In this document: piece after piece, positions 1 through 8,266 of the stretch
Position numbering within the stretch: position 1 is the first letter of the stretch
Layout of the letters: every line of letters starts with the position of its first letter
Source of the DNA: Akkermansia muciniphila
Lineage (GTDB): Bacteria; Verrucomicrobiota; Verrucomicrobiia; Verrucomicrobiales; Akkermansiaceae
DNA length: 64,000 bases
Assembly: GCA_004557455.1 (NCBI GenBank)
Contig: SFDX01000011.1
Coordinates: forward strand, 1 to 64,000
Direction: 5' to 3'
Notes under the pieces: model-generated
Databases searched by the model: none
The model's input: the letters and a program-made list of their open reading frames with translations, nothing else
Told to the model about the DNA's origin: nothing
Program-made: the position numbers and the translations under genes

Positions 1-43
1 CTTGACACAGACGATAGAAAATGCAACAATACATTCAGCCCCG

Positions 44-847
44 TTAGTCTGACCAAGAAAGGACTACTCGGTGTCGAGAAGGGGATACCACCTTAGTTTC
101 CGCATCGAAATCCCGCACACGGAACCCGTGCTGCAAGAGCAGAGGCACCAATTCTTCAGAATAGTCACTGAGCACCGCACGAGTCATCAGGGAATCTCCT
201 CCCATGTTCGGATCTGCCCCGGCCTGCGGCAACAGGGCTGCGATGATGACCTCGTTCTTTTTGGGGCCGTCTGTTATAATCCCCATGCATTGAGACAGAG
301 CACAGGCGCGGTTGAAATTCGGATCAGCCCCAGACTGCAACAGGCGCTCTACCTCTGATACATCACTTCTGGCCGCAGCGGCAGAGAGCTGCGCCCCCGG
401 GCTTACCGGAACGCCGGCTTGTTCAAATTCCAATTCCAGAAACTTGTAGGGCCGGTACAGGCCGCAGTTTAACTCCGCGGCATTCAAGCCATCCTTATTG
501 CGGGCATGCAGGTCAATTCCGGCATCGCGAAGGAACTCAAAAAGTTCTTTCCGGATTCGGTATTCGCTATGACCGTCTGCGGCCTTGATGAGCAGCATCA
601 GCGCATTATTCCCCTCGGCATCCACTGCATTCACATTCGCCCCCCGGCGCAGCAGTTCGCGCATGGCAGAATCATCATAGCGGTAGGAACGAAAACACAT
701 GAGCACGGCTTCATGAAATGCCGTCTCTAATGCCGCCATGGATACCGCAGAAGATGCGTCAATCCGCTGCTGCTCTGCTGCAGAAACAAGTGGCGGGGTA
801 AATACCGCGGCTGCCAGCATAGAACATACAAAAAGTCTCAGATTCAT
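44..847 (-). CDS. Secreted ankyrin-repeat protein
   Basis: A 267-residue protein with an N-terminal signal peptide (basic MNLR start, hydrophobic core, probable cleavage after VSA). Ankyrin-like helices lie at about residues 60-90 (LLRRGANVNA), 155-180 (RLLQSGADPN) and 210-245 (QAGADPN ... LLLQHGF). The frame stays open 46 codons upstream, but that extension contains a good sigma70 promoter, so the ATG at 847 is the likely start. Its leader is almost identical to that of the ankyrin gene at 2204-3388, while the mature parts are quite different. The partner and function cannot be told from sequence; an extracytoplasmic protein-protein interaction role is inferred. Confidence 0.75.
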   Translation of the reverse strand: MNLRLFVCSMLAAAVFTPPLVSAAEQQRIDASSAVSMAALETAFHEAVLMCFRSYRYDDSAMRELLRRGANVNAVDAEGNNALMLLIKAADGHSEYRIRKELFEFLRDAGIDLHARNKDGLNAAELNCGLYRPYKFLELEFEQAGVPVSPGAQLSAAAARSDVSEVERLLQSGADPNFNRACALSQCMGIITDGPKKNEVIIAALLPQAGADPNMGGDSLMTRAVLSDYSEELVPLLLQHGFRVRDFDAETKVVSPSRHRVVLSWSD

Positions 848-971
848 AGTGTGGAACATGTGTATTCGTTGCGGTGTCATTCTACCGGAATCCGGGAGGT
901 GATGCAAGTCTTTTTTTTCATTCTCCGGCAGCGAACGAGTCCCGATTTTGCGCGCCTGATTTGACGGAGTG
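817..971 (-). repeat. Duplicated promoter/leader block, copy 1
   Basis: About 150 bp covering the promoter, 5' leader and first signal-peptide codons of the ankyrin gene at 44-847. It is nearly identical to 3357-3510 in the same orientation; similarity stops soon after the signal-peptide codons. Confidence 0.8.
879..907 (-). promoter_or_regulatory. Sigma70-type promoter of ankyrin gene 44-847
   Basis: Minus strand: -35 TTGCAT (902-907), 17 nt spacer, -10 TAGAAT (879-884). The predicted start of transcription is about 25 nt before the ATG at 847. Confidence 0.7.
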
Positions 972-1178
972 CCCTTATTTTTCATATAGTTATCTCCTTA
1001 CACCTATGTTAACACATCTCGCTGGCGAATTCGCAACTTAAAACTGCGAAAAGTGCAAATTTTCTATTATAGAGACGCTCGAGGCGGGCATTTTGTTGCG
1101 CATTTCCTGCATTTTTGTTGCCGATGGCGCAAAAATAGGGCAGCAAGGGGAGGATGGAGCCCCGGCCTGACAAGCGAA

Positions 1179-1202
1179 CAGCCTAGGAGGAATCCTAGGC
1201 TG
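1179..1202. other. Perfect 10 bp inverted repeat
   Basis: Arms CAGCCTAGGA and TCCTAGGCTG with a 4 nt loop, no T tract. It lies in the 986-1371 gap, where I see no gene. It could be an operator or a hairpin; the function is unknown. Confidence 0.5.
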
Positions 1203-1308
1203 CAAGATTGTGTTTTGGCCCGTTGTTGGGGGATTGTCCTACTTCTTCTATAGATTACTAGTGAGAAGAAAAAATGCTTACGCTAAGTGAAATACAACCA
1301 AAAAATAC

Positions 1309-1337
1309 TTTACTTTAAGATGGAAATCATATATAAT
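1309..1337 (+). promoter_or_regulatory. Promoter of secreted ankyrin-type gene 1372
   Basis: -35 TTTACT (1309-1314), 17 nt spacer, consensus -10 TATAAT (1332-1337), 34 nt before the ATG. AAAGGAG at about 1340 is too far from the ATG for a normal ribosome site. Confidence 0.65.
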
Positions 1338-1371
1338 CCGAAAGGAGTTTGAACCGACTCTTTAATCAGGC

Positions 1372-1923
1372 ATGAAAAAAATCTTATTTATATCCGGACT
1401 CATTCTCGCCACTTCAGTGGCCGCTTTTGCCAGTGACGCCTCTCCTAAATACATAGAGAAACAAGGACTCTACTGCTATGTCCCGGAAGATTGTTTTGGC
1501 TCTTTCATTCCGGCAGAGGGGACAACCCAAGCTAACAGTGGAGAATCCTACATTAGCCCAATCATGTGTGCTATGCTGGATTTGTATAACATGCATATAA
1601 ATCCGAAGTATCCCGACCCTACAGATCCTTTTGAACACCCCCTCATTCAAGGCAATACTCGTGAGCGAGCTAGGGAAATAGCTATTTCTCTTATCTCCGA
1701 AAATAAGAATAATGCTGTCAACGACTGCTTTCAGGCGCATGGGAGATGCGCTACTCCTCTTTGGATTGCGGCTCGTATAGGCGATGTTGAGCTGGTCAAA
1801 CTCATTTTAGAGCGAGGTGGGGATAAGAATATGGTCGTAGGGGTTATTCGGCAAGGCCAAAATATACTACAGCAAATGGAGAAATTCTCCACCGAGGTTA
1901 GAGAAGCTTTGAGCACAAATTAA
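1372..1923 (+). CDS. Secreted protein with C-terminal ankyrin-type repeat
   Basis: A 183-residue protein with a clear signal peptide (MKK, hydrophobic run, AFA/S cleavage region). Most of the mature protein is not recognised and has several Cys residues. The C-terminal 60 residues hold one ankyrin-like unit (TPLWIAARIGDVELVKLILERGG). Its codon use is more AT-rich than its neighbours. It sits between two other secreted ankyrin-type genes that read the other way, so the first 3.5 kb is an ankyrin cluster. No enzyme motif is visible; the function is unknown. Confidence 0.7.
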   Translation: MKKILFISGLILATSVAAFASDASPKYIEKQGLYCYVPEDCFGSFIPAEGTTQANSGESYISPIMCAMLDLYNMHINPKYPDPTDPFEHPLIQGNTRERAREIAISLISENKNNAVNDCFQAHGRCATPLWIAARIGDVELVKLILERGGDKNMVVGVIRQGQNILQQMEKFSTEVREALSTN

Positions 1924-2203
1924 GGCAAACGCTCTTCTCCTCTGTCTATGCCGAAGCCTTCTGGCAAGGGGCTGGGAGATAATTCCATGCAACTAAGCGC
2001 AAAAAACTAGCCAAAAGCCTAGGATTCTCCTTCGCTGGAGCCCTTGGTCTGCCGGGGCTTGTTCCTACCCTGCAAGGTGGCTTTTTGGCCTGTTTGCCGC
2101 CTGCTGGGGCTCACATCAGCCCCTTTTCCTTGGCGGCGCGGGTCATGGTCTTGCGGCCTGTCCGGGCGTATCAACGAGGTGCCTGAGTGGTGTTTTGTGC
2201 GTT

Positions 2204-3388
2204 TCAGTCACCTTCCGAATTCCCGGCTTCTATTCCCCGCAAATACTCGGATTCAAAACGCAGCTTTTTGTTCATGTAGCGGATAGCGTCCAGAACAAAA
2301 GCGCGGTGCGAGAGCATCCAGATACCAAGCTCGTGATTTTCTGTGCCATTGGTACAGCGGCAACGACTGATATGCAGGGAGAGCATAAGCTCGTAATAGC
2401 GAGACCAAGCGGCTAAGGATTCATCGAACAGGCGCTGCACTTCCTCATCATGCAACAACTCCTGTCGCAAGGTTGCTATCTCCTGATTCTGAATATCGAG
2501 CCAGAGCTTGTGTGCCTTGATTATCAAATCGATGCTGCTGTGTTTACCGAGAGCGTATTCCTGCATGGGCGCAAGCAAGGCACGAACGGCCTCCGGGGCA
2601 TTTGACGGTACCACGAACTTATAAAGTTGCGGCGAGGTGGTATCCGGTTCCAGTTTGCCCACAGGGGATATATACCAGCAGGCGTGACGGGCAAAACCAT
2701 TGGCATCCTGTCGGATGGCGTGACGAAGTGCCGCCCACACATCGTCAGAGCGATTCCAGAGGCCGAGCTGCGGGCCTAGTTCTTTGGCATAATAGGTTTC
2801 GGCAAAGAGGCTGGTCTTGTGTAGCCAGACGCGGCAAGCTTCCACCACCTGAGCCACGGCTTCCTTGCTCTGTGTGAGTTCTGAGAGGTAGCGGGCGTAG
2901 TACTGCGGGTAGCAAAGTTTATAATTTCTGAGCTCCTCAACGGTATAGACATTATGGTATTCACATCGGTTGCCGATAATGCCGTCGGTCAGTATCTCTC
3001 GCAAGGGGCGTAACGCTAATTCCTGCGAAATTACAGCAGAGAGTTCTTCTCCCGCCTTGTGTAAATCCGGAGAGTATGCCGCCAGTCGCGTGCAGGCTCC
3101 ATGCTGCATGAGCAACTGCACAATGGCCGTGTGACCGTTTTTGATAGCAATACCCACGGGGGTAAAGTCCTTCATATTGCGCACATTGACTTCTGCCCCT
3201 TGCTGCAAAAGAATACGAACTTTCTCTGTATCACCTTGCTCGCAAGCCTGAAATAACTCGCGCGTGAGCGTTGCGGTATCCGTTACTGCTGCCGGCTCTT
3301 CTGCCTCCAATCCCGTTTGAATGGGCTCAGCGAGAGCGGGAAAAGCCATCAAGGCAAGCACAGAACATACAAAAGGTCTCAGATTCAT
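2204..3388 (-). CDS. Secreted ankyrin-repeat protein
   Basis: A 394-residue protein with a signal peptide (MNLRPFVCS... ending ALA). Two or three ankyrin repeats follow at about residues 45-110 (LFQACEQGDTEKVRILLQQGAEVN, GIAIKNGHTAIVQLLMQHGA). The remaining ~280 residues are mostly predicted helix with no motif I recognise. The open frame extends 47 codons upstream, but a promoter lies within that stretch, so 3388 is preferred as the start. The first residues and leader match the gene at 44-847; the C-terminal parts differ, suggesting duplication followed by divergence or domain exchange. Confidence 0.75.
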   Translation of the reverse strand: MNLRPFVCSVLALMAFPALAEPIQTGLEAEEPAAVTDTATLTRELFQACEQGDTEKVRILLQQGAEVNVRNMKDFTPVGIAIKNGHTAIVQLLMQHGACTRLAAYSPDLHKAGEELSAVISQELALRPLREILTDGIIGNRCEYHNVYTVEELRNYKLCYPQYYARYLSELTQSKEAVAQVVEACRVWLHKTSLFAETYYAKELGPQLGLWNRSDDVWAALRHAIRQDANGFARHACWYISPVGKLEPDTTSPQLYKFVVPSNAPEAVRALLAPMQEYALGKHSSIDLIIKAHKLWLDIQNQEIATLRQELLHDEEVQRLFDESLAAWSRYYELMLSLHISRCRCTNGTENHELGIWMLSHRAFVLDAIRYMNKKLRFESEYLRGIEAGNSEGD

Positions 3389-3510
3389 AGTGTGGAAAAT
3401 GTGTATTCGTTGCGGGGTCATTTTACCGGAATCCGGGAGGTGATGCAAGTCTTTTTTCTTTCTCCGGCAGCGATCGAGTCCCGATTTTGCGCGCCTGATT
3501 TGACGGAGTG
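3357..3510 (-). repeat. Duplicated promoter/leader block, copy 2
   Basis: Second copy of the block at 817-971, covering the promoter, leader and start of the signal peptide of the gene at 2204-3388. Only scattered differences and a small indel near 3460 are seen. Confidence 0.8.
3420..3448 (-). promoter_or_regulatory. Promoter of ankyrin gene 2204-3388
   Basis: Minus strand: -35 TTGCAT (3443-3448), 17 nt, -10 TAAAAT (3420-3425). It is the same promoter as in copy 1, with a better -10. Confidence 0.7.
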
Positions 3511-3616
3511 TCAAAATAAACTCGCACACACCTTAGAGCTTTTCATCCTGAGTCGAGTCCGGAAAAAAGGTGCGCCACACCACCACGTGAGGAGGAGGGG
3601 AGTCACCCGGATAGCA

Positions 3617-3645
3617 GAACGCCCCCGGGGTGGGCGGGGGCGTTC
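3617..3645 (-). terminator. Possible terminator hairpin after malic enzyme
   Basis: 10 bp GC-rich stem (GAACGCCCCC / GGGGGCGTTC) with a 9 nt loop, 22 bp beyond the malic enzyme stop. There is no clear U tract, so this is tentative. Confidence 0.4.
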
Positions 3646-3667
3646 GTGGGTGGGGGAAAGGGGTGGA

Positions 3668-4984
3668 TCAGCGGGCGGAGTAGCTGTCCACGAGGGCGTG
3701 GGTACGCTCGTGAACGCGGGCGACGCGCTGCTTGAGGTAGGCGACGTATTCGTCCCGGGGCGGGAGGTCCACCTGAGCGACGCCGGAGATGACGGCGGCC
3801 TCTGCAATGGCGGGGCAGAGGTACTCGATCATGCGCGGGTCGAAGGGCTTGGGAATGACGTAGTCGCGGCCGAACTTCAGAGGGGTGCCTCCGTTGAGAC
3901 GGACGACCTCCTCCGGCACTTCCTGACGAGCGAGATCAGCCAGCGCGCGGGCGGCGGCAATCTTCATAGCCTCGTTGATGGTGGTGGCGTGCATATCGAG
4001 CGCGGCGCGGAAGATGTAGGGGAAGCAGCTCACGTTGTTCACCTGGTTCGGCCAGTCGCTGCGACCGGAACCCATGATGCAATCCTCGCGGGCGGACTTC
4101 GCCTCGTCATAGGTGATTTCGGGGTCCGGGTTAGCGCAGGCAAAGATGATGGGATTGGGCGCCATGCTCTTGACCATCTGCTGAGAGAGGAGCCCCTTCT
4201 TGGAGAGACCGAGGAAGATATCCGCGCCCTGCAGCGCGACCTCCAGCGAGCAGTCCTCACTCTGCGCGAACATCGCCTTGGTGGGATGCAGATCCAAACG
4301 GCCGACATGGATGAGCCCCTTGGAGTCAAACATATAAATGTTCTCACGGCGAACACCGAGAGCCATGTAGAACTTAGCGCAGGCAATACCGGCGGCACCG
4401 GCACCGCTGACAACGCACTTCATATCCTGCAGGTTGCGCCCCGTGAGGTGAGCCGCATTGAGCAGAGCCGCGCCGGAGATCACCGCCGTGCCGTGCTGGT
4501 CATCATGAAAGACCGGGATGTTCATTTCCTCGCGCAGACGCTGCTCCACATAGAAGCACTCCGGAGCCTTGATATCCTCCAGATTGATCGCGCCGAAGGT
4601 AGGCTCCATGGTCTTGATGACCTCGATAAGCGTCTCCGGCTTCTTGATGTCCAGCTCAATATCGAACACATCGACATCGGCATAAATCTTGAACAGCAGC
4701 CCCTTACCCTCCATCACGGGCTTAGCGGCAGGGGCACCGATATTACCGAGACCGAGCACAGCCGTACCGTTACTGATGACACCGACAAGATTGCTGCGGT
4801 TGGTGTACTTGGCAGCAGCCCGCGGATCCGCCGCGATCTCCATGCAAGGCACGGCTACGCCGGGGGAGTAGGCAAGGGTGAGGTCATCGATGGAAAAGCA
4901 GGATTTGCACGGCAGCACCTCCAGCTTACCGCTGCGCGGGTGCTCATGGTATCTCAAAGCTCTCTCGGCTAAGTCGTTGCTCAT
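3668..4984 (-). CDS. NAD(P)-dependent malic enzyme (short bacterial type)
   Basis: A 438-residue cytosolic enzyme that oxidatively decarboxylates malate to pyruvate. The N-terminal catalytic domain has the YSPGVA motif (39-44) and the metal-binding stretch HDDQHGTA (160-167). The Rossmann domain has GAGAAG (194-199) and later ACANPDPE. The length matches the short bacterial malic enzymes; the phosphotransacetylase domain of long MaeB forms is absent. It has its own promoter and is separated by 122 bp from the RmlD-like gene. NAD versus NADP preference cannot be decided by eye. Confidence 0.95.
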   Translation of the reverse strand: MSNDLAERALRYHEHPRSGKLEVLPCKSCFSIDDLTLAYSPGVAVPCMEIAADPRAAAKYTNRSNLVGVISNGTAVLGLGNIGAPAAKPVMEGKGLLFKIYADVDVFDIELDIKKPETLIEVIKTMEPTFGAINLEDIKAPECFYVEQRLREEMNIPVFHDDQHGTAVISGAALLNAAHLTGRNLQDMKCVVSGAGAAGIACAKFYMALGVRRENIYMFDSKGLIHVGRLDLHPTKAMFAQSEDCSLEVALQGADIFLGLSKKGLLSQQMVKSMAPNPIIFACANPDPEITYDEAKSAREDCIMGSGRSDWPNQVNNVSCFPYIFRAALDMHATTINEAMKIAAARALADLARQEVPEEVVRLNGGTPLKFGRDYVIPKPFDPRMIEYLCPAIAEAAVISGVAQVDLPPRDEYVAYLKQRVARVHERTHALVDSYSAR

Positions 4985-5005
4985 ATCGTCAATGGTTGCC
5001 GGGGA

Positions 5006-5033
5006 ATTTTACACGATTTTCACGAATTGGCAA
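5006..5033 (-). promoter_or_regulatory. Promoter of malic enzyme gene
   Basis: Minus strand: -35 TTGCCA (5028-5033), 16 nt, -10 TAAAAT (5006-5011), 21 nt upstream of the ATG. Confidence 0.6.
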
Positions 5034-5106
5034 GCACAAAGCCCGGTAAGGCGGCCAACTGACGCAAAAAAGCATCGGAAAAGAGGTGCAGAAGCCCCGC
5101 AGCCCC

Positions 5107-5982
5107 CTACCCTGCGGCTAACATACGGCGCACCGCACGGCGAACCGTCGCCTCCGCCGTCGGCATGGTCACCCCCAGAGAAAGAAGCCGCGCACAGCTC
5201 ATCGCCGTGTGGCGCGGACGCGGTTCACGGAAGAAGGGCACGCAATCCAGCGACTGCGCCTCCACAGGCGGCACGGCGGAAAGCACCCCTGCAGCGGCGG
5301 CCTCCTCCAGTGCCCAAAGTGCCATCTGCCGCCAACTGACAGGCTCCCCGGCGGAACAGAGATGCAGGACACCATGATAACTTTCTAACTGAGGCGAGAG
5401 CAGCACCCGCGCGATATCCTCCGCCGAAGTCGGCATGGAAAACTTATCCGCCACCGCAGCCAACGGCAACCCCGCCCGCGCCTTGGTAACGACAGACTCC
5501 ACGAAGCCCGGACGCTGCGGGTTACCGCAAATCCACGACACCCGCGCGATGAGAGCACTCGGCAAAGCCTCCGCCACCTGCAGCTCCCCCTCCCGCTTAC
5601 TCTCCGCATAAACAGAACAAGGGCGGCACTTTGCTCCCTCCGCGTGCTGCGCCGGACGGCGGCCATCTAACACATAATCCGTTGACAGGTGAACGAAACG
5701 CGCCCCCGTGTGGCGGCAAGCTAAAGCCATAGCCGCAGGAGAAACGGCGTTCACCAAGTGAGCCGTGAGCGGATCCTCCGCACAACGCTCCAAGGAACTG
5801 ACCGCCGCCGCGTTGATGACGAGAGACGCCCCACAGCCCAGCACGAAATCCGAGACCGCAGCGGGATCCGCTAAATCGCACTCCGCATGAGACGGCGCGA
5901 TGAACGCACACCCCCGCTGACGCAGCACCTCGCAAAGCACCATCCCCGTGCGCCCGGAGCCCCCGAAGACCAAGACACTCAC
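5107..5982 (-). CDS. RmlD-like dTDP-4-dehydrorhamnose reductase family protein
   Basis: A 291-residue extended short-chain dehydrogenase. It has an N-terminal nucleotide-binding motif (GGSGRTG, about 8-14), STDYVLDG, and the catalytic YxxxK as YAESK near residue 128. The arrangement fits RmlD, which makes dTDP-L-rhamnose, but MAT2B-like or other NAD-sugar reductases share it. It starts with GTG, 12 nt after der, and is the last gene of the operon that begins at 11721. No other rml genes are visible, so a rhamnose pathway role is only inferred. Confidence 0.75.
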   Translation of the reverse strand: MSVLVFGGSGRTGMVLCEVLRQRGCAFIAPSHAECDLADPAAVSDFVLGCGASLVINAAAVSSLERCAEDPLTAHLVNAVSPAAMALACRHTGARFVHLSTDYVLDGRRPAQHAEGAKCRPCSVYAESKREGELQVAEALPSALIARVSWICGNPQRPGFVESVVTKARAGLPLAAVADKFSMPTSAEDIARVLLSPQLESYHGVLHLCSAGEPVSWRQMALWALEEAAAAGVLSAVPPVEAQSLDCVPFFREPRPRHTAMSCARLLSLGVTMPTAEATVRRAVRRMLAAG

Positions 5983-5994
5983 GACACGCAGAGG

Positions 5995-7413
5995 CTAATC
6001 ATTGCGCACCCGGGAACGCGGCGACAGCACGATGGGCACCCCCATGGCATCCACCCGGCTGCGGATGGTGTTACGCAGATACTGCGCGTAGCTGTCCGCC
6101 AGCAAGCGTTTATCATTCACGAACAGCACATAAGTCGGCACCGGAATCGTCGTGTACTTATCATTCACCGCCGTAGTGGCATAGTAGAGCTTGAGCCGCT
6201 TACGCAGCACACGGTGCTGGCCCGGCGGATTCATCTCCATAGCACGCTGCAACAACCGATTCAGCTCACCCGTACCGGGCATGTTGCAAGCCGATGTACG
6301 CACACGCTCCAGAGCCTTGAAGATGTGATCCATCCCCCTGCCCTCCTTGGCGGAAACAATAGCCACCGGCGCATAGTCCAAGAAGAACAAATTTTCCTTA
6401 ATGTGCTCCTTGACCGCCTCCTTGCGAGCCGAGAGCGGCGAATCCGGGCAATAAAGGTCAAACTTGTTCACCACGATGATGCAAGGCTTGCACTCCTTCG
6501 CGATGATGGAACCGATGCGGCGGTCCTGCTGTGTGACTCCTGCGGCAATGTCAATCACGAGCAAACAAATATCAGAGCGACGAATCGCCTTCTCACTGCG
6601 CATGGCCGAGAATACTTCCACCGAGGTATCACGCTTGGAACGCGGACGCATACCCGCCGTATCGATGAGCACATAACGCTTACCGCCGCGCTCATACGGC
6701 ACATCGATCGCATCGCGCGTCGTCCCCGCCACATCGGAAACGATGGTGCGCTCATCCTGCAGAATAGCGTTGACCAAAGAAGATTTACCGGCATTGGGAC
6801 GCCCCACGATGGCCATGCGGATAGGCGAATCCGCCGAGACGAGCTCGGCCTCCGGCTCCTCCTCCGGCGCAGCATCTGCCGCGAGCTCCGCCTGCTTGGG
6901 CGCGGCCCCCAGCGACTTGAGCGCATCGTTGAGCTTCTTGGCTAACAAAGCGAACCCGCGACCGTGCTCAGCGGAAGTAAACACCATATCCGTGAAACCG
7001 AGCGGCGCAAACTCCCCGACATTCAGCTCCTGCTTCTCCGTATCCGCCTTGTTCAGCACCAGCAGCACCGGCACATTGCCCTTGTGCAGATCCGCCGCAA
7101 TGGCACGATCCACCGGCGTGAGGTGATCGCGACAATCACAGACAAACAGAATGAGATCCGCCGCATTCACCGCGATATCTGCCTCCCGCGCCACGGCGCC
7201 GGCAAAACCGTCATCCAACGTAGCACCGATACCGCCGGTATCCACCAGCAGAGCCTCATAATCCGTAATACGCGCAGGAGCACACAAACGGTCGCGAGTA
7301 ACCCCCGGCTGATCATGCACGATCGCGATTCGGCGACCGACCATGCGGTTAAAGATAGCAGACTTGCCCACATTGGGGCGACCGACGATGGCAATAGTGG
7401 GAACAGAGGGCAT
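5995..7413 (-). CDS. der: Ribosome biogenesis GTPase Der (EngA)
   Basis: A 472-residue double-GTPase involved in 50S subunit assembly. G domain 1 has GRPNVGKS (11-18), DTGG (58-61) and NKAD (121-124). A short acidic linker follows. G domain 2 has GRPNAGKS (204-211), DTAG (251-254) and NKFD (316-319). The C-terminal ~110 residues form the KH-like domain. Length and order match Der. It lies 2 nt after the secreted-protein gene at 7416-8258 and before the RmlD-like gene, so it is transcribed within an envelope-type operon. Confidence 0.97.
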   Translation of the reverse strand: MPSVPTIAIVGRPNVGKSAIFNRMVGRRIAIVHDQPGVTRDRLCAPARITDYEALLVDTGGIGATLDDGFAGAVAREADIAVNAADLILFVCDCRDHLTPVDRAIAADLHKGNVPVLLVLNKADTEKQELNVGEFAPLGFTDMVFTSAEHGRGFALLAKKLNDALKSLGAAPKQAELAADAAPEEEPEAELVSADSPIRMAIVGRPNAGKSSLVNAILQDERTIVSDVAGTTRDAIDVPYERGGKRYVLIDTAGMRPRSKRDTSVEVFSAMRSEKAIRRSDICLLVIDIAAGVTQQDRRIGSIIAKECKPCIIVVNKFDLYCPDSPLSARKEAVKEHIKENLFFLDYAPVAIVSAKEGRGMDHIFKALERVRTSACNMPGTGELNRLLQRAMEMNPPGQHRVLRKRLKLYYATTAVNDKYTTIPVPTYVLFVNDKRLLADSYAQYLRNTIRSRVDAMGVPIVLSPRSRVRND

Positions 7414-7415
7414 AA

Positions 7416-8258
7416 TCAGAAGGGACGATCGGTGATATTGTGCTCATCTTCCTGCTTAGCAGGCTTCTTAACATAGGGGACAACCCCCTGCGGCGTGATA
7501 CCCCGGCCGGAACCGGAAAGCATCACCGGCCCGCCGGAACGCTGCATGATCTTGCAGGAGGAACGGCGACCGTGGGTATCCATGACCGAGTAAGTGAAAT
7601 ACACCGGCGTAGACTGCACGAGGCAATGAAGATTCTGCGCGGCATCCAACATAATGCTCGGCTGCTGGAAATTGAGATGCTGCCCGAGATAACAGGCTCC
7701 GACAACACGATTGGCATCCAGATCGTACACCTGACCGAAGAGACAGGTCTTTTGCTTGAGCATGAGCATACGCACGCTGATCTTCATGCGGTGCCCGCGC
7801 ATCTGAACCCGGAAAGCACGCACCTCGCTACCGGCCGACAAGAGGAACGGAGCGCGACGAGAGGAGTAAGTCGTCACACCGTCCGGCATGACAACCGTAG
7901 CCACGACCTGGTAATTATTAGCACGCTGAAAGTTGAAATAGGGCGACAGATTAACCTCGAAAGACTTGCGCGACCCCGGCGCAAGCACCAACCTGGGGAA
8001 ACGGGCCCGAGCCAGGGGATTCATATCATGAGCCTGGCCTGCCTCATGCACGGAAAAGACCAGCCACTGATGCTCCGGCGAATTATCCAGTGTAATTTTG
8101 GCATCCGTGTAATTCACGAAAGTAACCTTAACGGTTACATTTTCACCGAGCAACATGGTACTGCGCACGGGCTCCACCCGCACATCCACCTGACTCCACA
8201 CCGGGGAAGCCAGCAGCATCAGCACGAAACAACAGAGGAAGGATACGATATTTTTCAT
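7416..8258 (-). CDS. Secreted beta-sandwich protein, function unknown
   Basis: A 280-residue protein with a signal peptide (MKNIVSFLC... ending VWS/Q). The first half reads as an Ig-like or BatD-like beta-sandwich: a 'gen-vtvkvtfvNyt' strand pattern, then LAPGSRKSFEVNLSPYF and further strands. The second half is also beta-rich with several Cys. I recognise no enzymatic motif. It lies between the pseudokinase/FGE-like gene (8 nt gap) and der (2 nt gap), so it is co-transcribed; a periplasmic or surface role is inferred. Confidence 0.7.
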   Translation of the reverse strand: MKNIVSFLCCFVLMLLASPVWSQVDVRVEPVRSTMLLGENVTVKVTFVNYTDAKITLDNSPEHQWLVFSVHEAGQAHDMNPLARARFPRLVLAPGSRKSFEVNLSPYFNFQRANNYQVVATVVMPDGVTTYSSRRAPFLLSAGSEVRAFRVQMRGHRMKISVRMLMLKQKTCLFGQVYDLDANRVVGACYLGQHLNFQQPSIMLDAAQNLHCLVQSTPVYFTYSVMDTHGRRSSCKIMQRSGGPVMLSGSGRGITPQGVVPYVKKPAKQEDEHNITDRPF

Positions 8259-8266
8259 AGCGGAAA

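Noticed and set aside
3317..4972. 551-codon plus-strand open frame
   Set aside because: It lies antisense to the clear malic enzyme gene; the composition is that of a GC-rich shadow frame.
5887..6945. 352-codon plus-strand open frame
   Set aside because: Antisense to der; His/Arg-rich translation typical of a shadow frame.
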